DNA of 64,000 nucleotides. Origin: an uncultured Tenacibaculum sp. GTDB lineage: Bacteria; Bacteroidota; Bacteroidia; Flavobacteriales; Flavobacteriaceae. The notes under the pieces are model-generated. The model was not told the origin of the DNA. It ran no database searches and was given only the letters and a program-made list of their open reading frames with translations. A program made the position numbers and the translations under genes. Positions 51,908 through 59,909 of the stretch are shown here, one piece after another (the stretch's first letter is position 1; each line of letters opens with the position of its first letter). Location of the stretch: assembly GCF_947495995.1 (NCBI RefSeq), contig NZ_CANMAX010000002.1, forward strand, positions 248,001 through 312,000, given 5' to 3'.

Positions 51908-53616
51908 TAAACTCCTAACTGTTTTATAATACGTTGGAGTTTTTCATCCAACTGTTTTCCAACTACATCAGCATTTTCAACTGCATCTAAAGAACCTTTC
52001 GTACCGATGTAAAATTTAATTTTAGGTTCTGTACCACTAGGTCTACAAGCTACTTTAGTTCCATTTTCTGTTTCGTAAATTAATACGTTAGATTTCGGAA
52101 TATCAATCGTAGTTTCTTCTCCGGTGATAATATTTTTTCGGATTGAAGTTTTATAATCATTTACAAATGTTACTTTTTCACCATCTATTTCAGAAAGTGG
52201 ATTGTTACGTAAATCGATTAACATTTGCTTGATTTCTTCAGCTCCTTGCATTCCTTTTTTAACTAGTGATACTAGTTTTTCTTTAAAGAAACCGTGTTTT
52301 ACATATAGTTTCAGTAATTCATTGTAGAAAGAACTATTTTCAGATTTTGCTCGAGCAGCAATTTCACAAGCTAGTAGGGTAGAAGTTACAGCATCTTTGT
52401 CCCTAACAAAATCACCAACCATAAATCCGAAACTTTCTTCTCCACCACCAATAAAGTTTAATTCAGGATGATCTTTAATCATTTTAGCAATCCATTTAAA
52501 TCCTGTTAAACCAACTTTAGTTTCTACACCATAACTTTCAGCAATAACATTAACTAAATTTGTAGATACAATGGTAGAACCAATAAACTGCTTACCATTT
52601 AATAAACCTTTTTCTTTCCATTGGTTTATTAAAAAGTCTGTCATAACACTCATGGTTTGGTTACCATTCAATAATTTCATGTTACCATCAGTATCACGAA
52701 CAGCAATTCCTAAACGATCACAATCAGGATCTGTACCAATTACGATATCTGCATTTGTTTTATTCGCATAATCGATAGCCATTGCTAAAGCTTCTGGTTC
52801 CTCAGGATTAGGAGATTCAACAGTAGGAAAGTCTCCATTAGGTTCAGCTTGTTCTTCAATAACATGAACTTGAGTATATCCAGCTCTTTTTAATACTTCT
52901 GGAACCAATTTAATTGATGTTCCGTGTAATGAAGTAAAAACAATTTTTAAGTTTTCTCTTCCTTTTACTTCAAATGTTCCACTTTTTAAAGAAGCATTCC
53001 AAAAAGCTTCATCAACTTCAGTTCCAATAAAAGATATTAGTTCTTCGTTTTTATTAAAGTTAATTTCGCTAAACTCTAAATTATTTACTCCTGCTATAAT
53101 TTCAGCATCTTGCGGAGGAACAATTTGTCCACCATCAGTCCAGTACACTTTGTAACCATTATATTCAGGTGGATTATGAGAAGCTGTTAACACGATGCCT
53201 GCATGGCAATTTAAATGATTTACAGCAAAAGATAATTCTGGAGTAGGGCGTAAGTCTTCAAAAACAAAAGTTCTAATATTATTCGCAGAAAGTACATCTG
53301 CAACTAATTGAGCAAACTTTTTACTATTATGTCTACAATCGTAGGCAATTGCAACTTTAATTTCTTCATTCGCATACACTTTGTTTAAATAATTGCTTAA
53401 ACCTTGTGTAGCTTTACCTAAAGTATATTTATTAATTCGATTTGTACCAGCTCCCATAACACCACGCATTCCACCAGTACCAAATTCTGTGTTTTTATAA
53501 AATCGATCTGTTAAATCATCTGTGTTATTTGTGATCAGTTCAGAGATTTCATTTCTTGTTTCTTCATCGAAAGTATCAGATAGCCAAAGTTTGGCTTTAC
53601 TTAAAATATCGTTCAT
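51907..53616 (-). CDS. Phosphoglucomutase/phosphomannomutase (alpha-D-phosphohexomutase)
   Basis: 569 residues, the longer form common in Bacteroidota. It interconverts hexose 1- and 6-phosphates and so supplies nucleotide sugars. The four domains and key loops are visible: GTGGMRGVMGAGTNRIN (about 47-63), the phosphoserine loop VLTASHNPPEYNGYKVYW (about 138-155), metal loop GTDPDCDRLGIAV (about 296-308), sugar loop GGGEESFGF (about 392-400) and phosphate loop RPSGTEPKIKFYI (about 533-545). It lies 21 bases after the GT2 gene and just before the flippase gene. Confidence 0.92.
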   Translation of the reverse strand: MNDILSKAKLWLSDTFDEETRNEISELITNNTDDLTDRFYKNTEFGTGGMRGVMGAGTNRINKYTLGKATQGLSNYLNKVYANEEIKVAIAYDCRHNSKKFAQLVADVLSANNIRTFVFEDLRPTPELSFAVNHLNCHAGIVLTASHNPPEYNGYKVYWTDGGQIVPPQDAEIIAGVNNLEFSEINFNKNEELISFIGTEVDEAFWNASLKSGTFEVKGRENLKIVFTSLHGTSIKLVPEVLKRAGYTQVHVIEEQAEPNGDFPTVESPNPEEPEALAMAIDYANKTNADIVIGTDPDCDRLGIAVRDTDGNMKLLNGNQTMSVMTDFLINQWKEKGLLNGKQFIGSTIVSTNLVNVIAESYGVETKVGLTGFKWIAKMIKDHPELNFIGGGEESFGFMVGDFVRDKDAVTSTLLACEIAARAKSENSSFYNELLKLYVKHGFFKEKLVSLVKKGMQGAEEIKQMLIDLRNNPLSEIDGEKVTFVNDYKTSIRKNIITGEETTIDIPKSNVLIYETENGTKVACRPSGTEPKIKFYIGTKGSLDAVENADVVGKQLDEKLQRIIKQLGV

Positions 53617-53637
53617 AGTTAATTAAAAAAAGAGGTG

Positions 53638-54594
53638 TTATAAATTAATTTTTTCTTTGATTTTATAATGTTTCTGAAGCGGATTATTTTTAATGATTAG
53701 TTCTCCTAAGAAGCCAGATAAGAACATTAATGTTCCTAAAATCATGGATGTTAAGGCAATATAGAACCAAGGATTATCTGTGACTAAAATCGTTTTAATT
53801 TTAGCGTATACTCTATATAATTTCATTGCACCTATATAAAATGCAGATGTAAATCCGAATAAGAACATTAAAGTACCCCATAATCCAAAAAAATGCATGG
53901 GTCTTTTACCAAATTTAGATAAAAAAGAAATGGTAATCAAATCTAAAAGACCGTTGATAAAACGATCTACTCCAAATTTAGTTACACCATATTTTCTAGC
54001 TTGATGTTTTACAACTTTTTCTCCAATTTTTGTATACCCTTCATTTTTAGCAAGTATAGGAATGTATCTGTGCATTTCTCCACTTACTTTTATAGCTTTA
54101 ATTACCTCGTTCTTATAAGCTTTTAAACCACAATTGAAATCGTTAAGCTCTAATCCTGATGTCTTTCTAGCAGCCCAGTTGTATAATTTTGAAGGAATAT
54201 TTTTAGTTAAGACATTATCGAATCTTTTCTTTTTCCAACCTGAAATCAAATCAAAATCCTCTTCGATAATTAATTTATATAATTCAGGAATCTCATCTGG
54301 ATTGTCTTGTAAGTCAGCATCCATAGTAATCACAACTTTTCCTTTAGCTTCGCCAAATCCAGCATCTAAAGCTTGAGATTTTCCATAATTACGTTGAAAA
54401 CGGATTGCTTTAACTTCTTGGTTTTTATCAACTAAATCTTGAATTACTTTCCAAGACTTATCAGTACTTCCGTCATCAATAAAGATAACTTCATATAAAA
54501 AGTGATTGGATTGCATAACTTTTGCAATCCAATCATATAATTCTTGTAAAGATTCTTCTTCGTTTAAAAGCGGTATAACTACCGATATATCCAT
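53638..54594 (-). CDS. Glycosyltransferase family 2, dolichyl-phosphate-mannose/ArnC-like
   Basis: 318 residues. GT-A domain with ISVVIPLLNEEESLQELYDW (about 3-22), a DxD in VITMDADLQDNPDEIPELYK (about 89-108), and DFNCGLKAYKNEVIKAI (about 152-168). Two membrane segments follow (about 233-258 and 276-304), joined by a short loop. The layout matches undecaprenyl-phosphate sugar transferases (ArnC, GtrB), which make lipid-linked sugars for periplasmic transfer. The sugar is unknown. It is the first gene of the GT2-phosphohexomutase-flippase run. Confidence 0.87.
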   Translation of the reverse strand: MDISVVIPLLNEEESLQELYDWIAKVMQSNHFLYEVIFIDDGSTDKSWKVIQDLVDKNQEVKAIRFQRNYGKSQALDAGFGEAKGKVVITMDADLQDNPDEIPELYKLIIEEDFDLISGWKKKRFDNVLTKNIPSKLYNWAARKTSGLELNDFNCGLKAYKNEVIKAIKVSGEMHRYIPILAKNEGYTKIGEKVVKHQARKYGVTKFGVDRFINGLLDLITISFLSKFGKRPMHFFGLWGTLMFLFGFTSAFYIGAMKLYRVYAKIKTILVTDNPWFYIALTSMILGTLMFLSGFLGELIIKNNPLQKHYKIKEKINL

Positions 54595-54646
54595 AAAAAT
54601 ATAGTATTACCAGTTTTGTTTGGTAAAGTTACAATATTATTATTGC

Positions 54647-55195
54647 TTAGAAAGTGTCTTCTTCTCTTTTTTGCATTATAGCTCCTGCTATTGCAGATAC
54701 AACAAATCCTATAAAAGCAAAGAATAATAAACCTAAAGCGTTACCTAATAAAGGATTTCCATTCTTTTGTTTTTCGATACTTTCTTCAATTTGATCTTCA
54801 TCCATTCCCCAATTTTCTAATTGAGTTCTTAAAAGTTCTGCTTTTTGCTCAAGAATATTAGGATCGATATAGTTTTCTAATACATATTGAAATGTAAGTG
54901 CGATAAGTCCCCAAATAATTGTAATTCCAATTCCTACTTTAACGGCTTGAGCCCATTTTAAAAATCCGTTATTACGTTTTTTGAAATTCTTTATACCTAA
55001 TACAATAAGAGTGATAGGCACAACAAAACCGATAATTCCTAATACTAAACCAGGATTTGCTGCATTTCCCATAGCATATCCTATTAAAGTAATAAATATA
55101 CTAGCTATACTGGTAATTAAACCATAATCGATAATACTCTTTTTAGTACTCGCTTCTGCAGCGTTATTTTCTAGATCTTTGAATGAACTTTCCAT
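54647..55195 (-). CDS. DUF4199-family membrane protein
   Basis: 182 residues with four membrane segments (about 26-45, 46-68, 85-106 and 153-173) around an acidic stretch of about 40 residues (LEQKAELLRTQLENWGMDED). It belongs to the DUF4199 family of Bacteroidota, whose function is unknown. In many relatives the gene is next to the GT2 gene found here downstream, which may point to an envelope role (family knowledge, not seen in this sequence). The gap to the next gene is 52 bases. Confidence 0.8.
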   Translation of the reverse strand: MESSFKDLENNAAEASTKKSIIDYGLITSIASIFITLIGYAMGNAANPGLVLGIIGFVVPITLIVLGIKNFKKRNNGFLKWAQAVKVGIGITIIWGLIALTFQYVLENYIDPNILEQKAELLRTQLENWGMDEDQIEESIEKQKNGNPLLGNALGLLFFAFIGFVVSAIAGAIMQKREEDTF

Positions 55196-55294
55196 GTTTG
55201 TGTTATTTGATTAGTTATTAATTTGTAAAAATATTTAAAACATTTTATTAGTATTCAATGTTTTAAAAATGTTACAAAAAAAAACAACTTTTTT

Positions 55295-55327
55295 TTGTTT
55301 CAGATTCAAAAAATGGTTGTAAATTTG
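55295..55327 (+). promoter_or_regulatory. Promoter of the SRP RNA gene
   Basis: TTG (55295-55297), a 22-base spacer and TAAATTTG (55320-55327) match the Bacteroidota TTG-N17-23-TAnnTTTG promoter. The predicted start site, 5-6 bases after the -7 element, is 55333, exactly the first base of the RNA's terminal stem. Confidence 0.75.
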
Positions 55328-55332
55328 CAGCC

Positions 55333-55426
55333 GGCAAGTTCTACACAACCAGCTCCCTTTGAATCCCCCAGGGCGGGAACGCAGCAAGGGTATTAGGTCG
55401 TAGCGGTGTGATGTAGGTAGCTTGCC
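55333..55426 (+). ncRNA. ffs: Signal recognition particle RNA (4.5S type)
   Basis: About 94 bases. The closing stem is GGCAAG (55333-55338) with CTTGCC (55421-55426), and the central part carries the conserved domain IV elements: GAATCCCCCAGGGCGGGAAC (55361-55380) followed by GCAGCAAGGGTA. The internal loop AGCAAGG and the GGAA-type tetraloop are recognisable. The RNA binds Ffh and guides translating ribosomes to the membrane. It ends in a T-run of seven, a natural terminator. It lies between the DUF4199 and XerD genes, on the opposite strand to both, and its terminator is 8 bases from the xerD stop codon. Confidence 0.93.
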
Positions 55427-55433
55427 TTTTTTT
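55421..55433 (+). terminator. SRP RNA terminator
   Basis: The 3' arm CTTGCC of the RNA's closing stem is followed directly by seven T residues, so the RNA structure itself acts as the terminator. Confidence 0.7.
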
Positions 55434-55440
55434 ATTTCAT

Positions 55441-56349
55441 CTAATTTCTTCTCGGATGAAATTTTTCCACAACTTCTTGTAAATGTTTTCGATCTAAATG
55501 CACATAAATTTCTGTTGTAGTTATACTTTCATGACCTAACAATTGTTGTATAGCTCTTAAATCTACGCCTTCTTTTAATAAATATGTAGCAAAAGAATGA
55601 CGAAGTGTATGCGGACCAATATTCTTTTCTAAGTTTGCTTTAGCTGCTAGGTTTTTTAGAATAATGAAGATCATTTGTCTTGTTAACCGTTTTCCTCTTC
55701 GGTTTAAAAATAGTGTGTCTAAATCTTCTTTTATCGGATTAATATGATTTCTATCATGATTTAGATAGAAATTAATAAACCTAATAGTTGAACTATGAAT
55801 AGGTACAAATCTGTATTTATCTCCTTTTCCTAATACTCTAATGTAACCTTCGTCAAAAAACAAATCAGACATTTGTAAATTTATTAATTCACTAACTCGA
55901 AGTCCGCAACCATAAATAGTTTCTAGAATTGCTCTATTTCTTTCTCCTTGAGGATGACTTAAGTCTATGTTAGATATTAATGTGTTTATTTCATCATTAG
56001 TAAGTACATCGGGTAGTGTTCTAGATAATTTTGGAGATTCTATTAAATCTAAAGGATTATCTTGTCTATAATTTTCAAAAACTAGATAATCGAAAAAACT
56101 TCTCAAACCTGATATTATTCTTGCTTGAGTCTTAGGATTCACAATTTTTGCTATTTCATAAATAAATTGTTGAATTTCTTTTTTATTTATTTCAATAGGA
56201 GATTTTGAAATATCAAATTCTAAAGTGTAATTTAACAATTTCTTAATGTCTCTTACATAGTTTTCTATAGAGTTTTGAGAGAGTCCTCGCTCTATTTTTA
56301 AGTAAGTATTATAGTCTTCTATTTTCTGTAACCACCCTGCTTCAAACAT
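55441..56349 (-). CDS. xerD: Tyrosine recombinase XerD-like
   Basis: 302 residues, the XerC/XerD length. Site-specific recombinases of this type resolve chromosome dimers at dif with a partner. The N-terminal SAM-like core-binding domain spans about 1-105. The catalytic domain has Arg in YGCGLRVSELINL (about 145-157), the HxxR box HTLRHSFATYLL (about 246-257), His in LLGHESITTTEIYVH (about 268-282), and the nucleophile Tyr in the same segment (EIYVH). Whether it is XerD or XerC cannot be decided. It is convergent with the SRP RNA gene. Confidence 0.9.
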   Translation of the reverse strand: MFEAGWLQKIEDYNTYLKIERGLSQNSIENYVRDIKKLLNYTLEFDISKSPIEINKKEIQQFIYEIAKIVNPKTQARIISGLRSFFDYLVFENYRQDNPLDLIESPKLSRTLPDVLTNDEINTLISNIDLSHPQGERNRAILETIYGCGLRVSELINLQMSDLFFDEGYIRVLGKGDKYRFVPIHSSTIRFINFYLNHDRNHINPIKEDLDTLFLNRRGKRLTRQMIFIILKNLAAKANLEKNIGPHTLRHSFATYLLKEGVDLRAIQQLLGHESITTTEIYVHLDRKHLQEVVEKFHPRRN

Positions 56350-56390
56350 ATACTTTTTGCTAAAACCCTTTTTTATTTAGAAAATAATTT

Positions 56391-56398
56391 TACATTTG
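56391..56398 (+). promoter_or_regulatory. Probable promoter of the first beta-barrel gene, -7 element
   Basis: TACATTTG matches TAnnTTTG and lies 40 bases before the ATG at 56438. The -33 element is not clear. Confidence 0.45.
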
Positions 56399-56437
56399 TC
56401 AGTGCAAACATATAATTATATCTAAAAATTTAAAATT

Positions 56438-56914
56438 ATGAAAAAATTTATTTTAACTATTGCTGTGATTGCTTTCGGATTTGTAGCTAATGCTCAGAAA
56501 GCTGGTTTTAACGCAGGTGCTGACGTTACTTACAACTTCGACGGAGAAAACTTTGGTTTAATGGCTGAGGCTAACTATTTATTCGAATTATCTGACGAAT
56601 TCAGAGTAGGTCCTGCTATCTCTTACCAATATGCTTTTGGTCAAGATGTTACAATTACAGACCCATTAACTGGAAGTTCTGTAACTGTTTCTGCTGATGG
56701 ATCAGGAGATTTTACTTTAGCTGGTGCTGCAAGATACGATATCTCTGAAAACTTCGTAATTGGAGCTGACTTAGGTTTCTATTTTGATGCTTCTGCTTTC
56801 TATTACAGACCAGTTGTAGGATACAAAATTGGAGAAAGCACTATGATCCAATTAGCTTTACCATCTAGTGATGCTACTAATAGCTTATCTTTAGGTGTAA
56901 TGTTCGGACTATAA
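56438..56914 (+). CDS. Small outer-membrane beta-barrel protein (paralogue 1)
   Basis: 158 residues with a signal peptide (MKKFILTIAVIAFGFVANAQ, 1-20). The mature protein has alternating hydrophobic strands such as FGLMAEANYLFEL, FRVGPAISYQYAFGQ and FVIGADLGFYFDASAFYYRP, ending in hydrophobic LGVMFGL, as in an eight-stranded OmpA/OprF-like outer-membrane barrel. No ligand is known. It is followed by its own terminator and by two more genes of the same kind. Signal peptides of the first two differ by only a few residues and their upstream sequence is shared, so this is a recent tandem duplication. Confidence 0.8.
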   Translation: MKKFILTIAVIAFGFVANAQKAGFNAGADVTYNFDGENFGLMAEANYLFELSDEFRVGPAISYQYAFGQDVTITDPLTGSSVTVSADGSGDFTLAGAARYDISENFVIGADLGFYFDASAFYYRPVVGYKIGESTMIQLALPSSDATNSLSLGVMFGL

Positions 56915-56941
56915 TCAATAGTATACATTATAATTTAAAAA

Positions 56942-56967
56942 GGAGAGGTTTTACCTCTTCTTTTTTT
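56942..56967 (+). terminator. Terminator after beta-barrel gene 1
   Basis: A hairpin AGAGGT / ACCTCT with loop TTT, flanked by G-T pairs and followed by CTTTTTTTATT, 28 bases after the stop codon. Confidence 0.7.
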
Positions 56968-56986
56968 ATTGCTAAAATTTAAAATT

Positions 56987-57502
56987 ATGAAAAGAATATT
57001 ATTTTCAATTGTTATGATTGCTTTTGGTTTTTTAGCCAATGCACAAGGAGAAACAACCTATGGAGTTATAGGTGGTTTTAATAATTTATCAGCAAAAGTT
57101 TCAGCAGGTGGAGCAAGTACTTCTTTCGGGGATGCGGGTGCATTTGTTGGGTTATTTATAGATTTTGAACTATCTGAAAAATTTAAGTTACAACCAGAGT
57201 TTCAATATGTAATTACTTTTTTTGAAGGAGATTCAGGAAATTCAATTGTTTTACCTGTAATGGCTAAATATTATATTTCTAATGAGTTTTCTGTACAAGC
57301 AGGTCCTTTTTTAGATCTTATTTTAGACGGAACTAGTTTAAATGAATTTGGTTTAGGTTTAGCTGGTGGAGTAGGTTATGATTTTACAGATGATTTCTTC
57401 GCTACAGCTCGTTATTCATTTGGATTAACTGACAGACGAGACAGTGATATTGTTTCTACTAAATTTGATTTTTTTCAGATTGGTTTAGGGTATAGATTCT
57501 AA
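56987..57502 (+). CDS. Small outer-membrane beta-barrel protein (paralogue 2)
   Basis: 171 residues from ATG 56987, where the N-terminus MKRILFSIVMIAFGFLANAQ matches that of paralogue 1. An earlier in-frame start at 56969 would lie in the preceding terminator tail and is rejected. Barrel-like strands are visible (TYGVIGGFNNLSAKVS, FGDAGAFVGLFIDFEL, FKLQPEFQYVITFFEG, FFQIGLGYRF at the end). The terminal Phe and alternating pattern are typical of outer-membrane insertion. The ligand is unknown. It has its own terminator at about 57541-57567. Confidence 0.78.
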   Translation: MKRILFSIVMIAFGFLANAQGETTYGVIGGFNNLSAKVSAGGASTSFGDAGAFVGLFIDFELSEKFKLQPEFQYVITFFEGDSGNSIVLPVMAKYYISNEFSVQAGPFLDLILDGTSLNEFGLGLAGGVGYDFTDDFFATARYSFGLTDRRDSDIVSTKFDFFQIGLGYRF

Positions 57503-57540
57503 ATACTAGATTATTAAAATTATAATCAAATAAATATATT

Positions 57541-57567
57541 AAGGAGTGTTTTTTAATACTCCTTTTT
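57541..57567 (+). terminator. Terminator after beta-barrel gene 2
   Basis: Stem AAGGAGT / ACTCCTT with a ten-base T-rich loop and a T-run of seven. Confidence 0.72.
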
Positions 57568-57647
57568 TTATTGTTAACGTATTAGAAAAGAAAACAAGAA
57601 TAGCCATTTAACTTTTTATTTTATATTCGCATTAAATATTTATAGTC

Positions 57648-58163
57648 ATGAAAAGAATATTCATTTTCCTTTTTACTGTAGTTACATTAAATTCTTTTTC
57701 TCAGGTAAATCAGTTAAATGTAGGGGTAAATGGAGGGATTACAGTGGGTAATTTAGAAGCTGTTTCTTCCGCAGCGTTTGGTGTTGATGCAAATTATCTT
57801 TTTGAAATTTATGAAGGAATTAGCGTAGGACCATCTTTAAATTTACTTTATTTCTTAACTGAAGATAATAATGGTGTAAAGCCAGATCCTTTTATTTACT
57901 TACCAGTTGGTGGAGCTGTAAGGTTTCAATCTCTTTCTGATGTATTCTATGTGGGAGCAGACTTTGGATTTGCAGTTGGTTTATCACCAGATGGAGATAA
58001 TGGAGGAATATTTTTCAAACCAATGCTAGGCTATAATATAAATGAAAGCTTAAAATTAAACCTATTTTATTCAGGAGTTAAAAAGAAATTACCAACTTAT
58101 GGTTATGTTGGTTTGGGTATAACTTTTGACTTTTTAGGAAGTTCTAATTACTATGGTTATTAA
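57648..58163 (+). CDS. Small outer-membrane beta-barrel protein (paralogue 3)
   Basis: 171 residues with a signal peptide (MKRIFIFLFTVVTLNSFS, about 1-18). It shares the barrel pattern of the two preceding genes, most clearly with paralogue 1: AAFGVDANYLFEIYEGISVG, PVGGAVRFQSLSDVFYVGAD and FFKPMLGYNINESLKLNLFY match AEANYLFEL, AARYDISENFVIGAD and YYRPVVGYKIGESTMIQL. It is therefore an older duplicate of the same family. It is 9 bases from aroQ and may be cotranscribed with it. Confidence 0.78.
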   Translation: MKRIFIFLFTVVTLNSFSQVNQLNVGVNGGITVGNLEAVSSAAFGVDANYLFEIYEGISVGPSLNLLYFLTEDNNGVKPDPFIYLPVGGAVRFQSLSDVFYVGADFGFAVGLSPDGDNGGIFFKPMLGYNINESLKLNLFYSGVKKKLPTYGYVGLGITFDFLGSSNYYGY

Positions 58164-58172
58164 AAGATACAT

Positions 58173-58586
58173 ATGAAATTAATAATTATAAACGGACCTA
58201 ATTTAAATTTACTAGGTAAAAGAGAACCTACAATCTACGGAAACAGTTCTTTTGAAGCATATTTTGAGCAATTACAAGCTAAATTTTCTGAGGTAGAACT
58301 AACATATTTTCAATCGAATATAGAAGGTGAAATCATTAATAAACTTCACGAAGTAGGTTTCGATTTCGACGGAATTGTATTAAATGCAGCAGCATACACA
58401 CACACTTCTGTAGCCATAGGAGATGCAATAAAAGCAATTGAAACTCCAGTAGTTGAAGTTCATATTTCAAATACTCATGCTCGAGAAGAGTTTAGACATA
58501 AAAGTTTTATAGCTAAAAATGCTAAAGGTGTAATCTTAGGTTTTGGCTTAGATAGTTACAAACTTGCAATTCAGAGTTTTTTATAA
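58173..58586 (+). CDS. aroQ: 3-dehydroquinate dehydratase, type II
   Basis: 137 residues, slightly shorter than the usual 145-150. It dehydrates 3-dehydroquinate in the shikimate pathway. Conserved segments are IINGPNLNLLGKREPTIYGN (about 4-23, with the catalytic Arg loop and Tyr), FFQSNIEGEIIN-like FQSNIEGEIINKLHE, VLNAAAYTHTSVAI (about 68-81), and EVHISNTHAREEFRHKSFI (about 94-112). It lies 9 bases after the third beta-barrel gene. Confidence 0.95.
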   Translation: MKLIIINGPNLNLLGKREPTIYGNSSFEAYFEQLQAKFSEVELTYFQSNIEGEIINKLHEVGFDFDGIVLNAAAYTHTSVAIGDAIKAIETPVVEVHISNTHAREEFRHKSFIAKNAKGVILGFGLDSYKLAIQSFL

Positions 58587-58695
58587 GTTTACTTAAATTT
58601 AATCTAGTATAGCAGAAGTTTAAAGTAAATAAAAACTACTTCTAACAATCATTTAAAAGAGTTTTTTTCATTTAGTAAAAATTAAAATATTTACA

Positions 58696-59844
58696 ATGAA
58701 AAAAACTTTTTTAGGTTTAGCAATCTTATTTTCTTCTTTTTATAGCTGTGATAATGATGATACTACAGTAAAAGAAACTACTTCTGTAAATTCACTTAGG
58801 TTTATCGGAGAACAAATAATTCCAGACGGTTTTGAATTTAATGGAAATGTAGTAGGAGGTTTGTCGAGTATCGATTATGCAAATAATAAATTTTATGTAA
58901 TTAGTGATGCGCCAAATGCTCCAATCCGTGTTTATACAGCTAATTTAACTTATACTACATCAGAGTTTTCTGAAGTGAACATAACATCTGAAATAGAATT
59001 ATTAGATGCTAACAATACATCTTTTGGATCTGCAATTGATCCTGAAGCAATACGTATCGATTCAGATGCAAATAGAATAATATGGTCAAGTGAAGGAAAT
59101 GTAAACAATGGTGAAAATCCGTTTGTAAGAGAAGCACTTTTAGATGGAAGTTTCAAAAGAGAATTTACTTTACCTAGTATTTTTGAAGTTAAAACATCTA
59201 CAGATGAAGGTCCGAGACATAACGGTGTTTTTGAAAGTATTTCTTTAAGTGTAGATAAAAAAGGATACTGGATTGGAATGGAATTACCTTTAAAAGAAGA
59301 TGGAGTAGAGCCAGTATTTGCAATGGATACAGATTCGCCAGTTCGTGTAGCTTATATTAATAAAAGCACAGGAGAATTTGAAAAACAATTTGCTTATGAG
59401 TTAGATAAAGTTGCTAGAGAAGTAATAGGAACTGGTTTTAATTTTACTGTAAATGGTTTAGTTGAAATTTTAGAGTACGATACGAATAAGTTTTTAGCTT
59501 TAGAAAGATCTTTTACTACTGGTGCAGATGATGGTGGAAATAATGTAAAAATCTATAAAGTTGATGCTTCAAATGCAACAGATGTTTCTACTATTTCTAG
59601 TTTAAACGGAGCAAATTACGTGAAAGCAACTAAAACATTAATATTCGATTTTGAATCAGTAAGAAGTCAATTATCTAGTATTCCAGGCGGAAATACAGCA
59701 AAAGTTGTAGATAACATCGAAGGAATAACATTCGGACCAAGATTGGAGAATGGAAATTTGTCTCTAGTAGTTGTAGCGGATAATAATTTTAGTGCTTTTG
59801 GTCAACAACTAAATCAATTTGTGGTTTTTGAAGTAATTCCTTAA
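58696..59844 (+). CDS. Lipoprotein with phytase-like esterase domain
   Basis: 382 residues. The lipoprotein signal is MKKTFLGLAILFSSFYSCDN (Cys18), followed by an acidic linker (DNDDTTVKE). The rest is a beta-propeller of the esterase-like activity of phytase family: VVGGLSSIDYANNKFYVISD (about 53-72), IDPEAIRIDSDANRIIWSSE (about 114-133), GVFESISLSVDKKGYWIGME (about 176-195) and DNIEGITFGPRLENGNLSLV (about 338-357). The family may hydrolyse phosphate esters at the cell surface. The substrate is not known and phytate should not be assumed. It is monocistronic. Confidence 0.82.
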   Translation: MKKTFLGLAILFSSFYSCDNDDTTVKETTSVNSLRFIGEQIIPDGFEFNGNVVGGLSSIDYANNKFYVISDAPNAPIRVYTANLTYTTSEFSEVNITSEIELLDANNTSFGSAIDPEAIRIDSDANRIIWSSEGNVNNGENPFVREALLDGSFKREFTLPSIFEVKTSTDEGPRHNGVFESISLSVDKKGYWIGMELPLKEDGVEPVFAMDTDSPVRVAYINKSTGEFEKQFAYELDKVAREVIGTGFNFTVNGLVEILEYDTNKFLALERSFTTGADDGGNNVKIYKVDASNATDVSTISSLNGANYVKATKTLIFDFESVRSQLSSIPGGNTAKVVDNIEGITFGPRLENGNLSLVVVADNNFSAFGQQLNQFVVFEVIP

Positions 59845-59872
59845 GAAAATTCAGTTTTTAAAATATAGTTAG

Positions 59873-59909
59873 TAAGGTTTTAGTATTATGCTAAAGCCTT
59901 ATTTTTTTG
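59873..59909 (+). terminator. Terminator after the phytase-like gene
   Basis: An 11-bp stem (TAAGGTTTTAG / CTAAAGCCTTA, one G-T pair) with a seven-base loop and a T-run of seven. It overlaps the last codons of the convergent DUF4105 gene, so it terminates the plus-strand transcript only. Confidence 0.8.
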
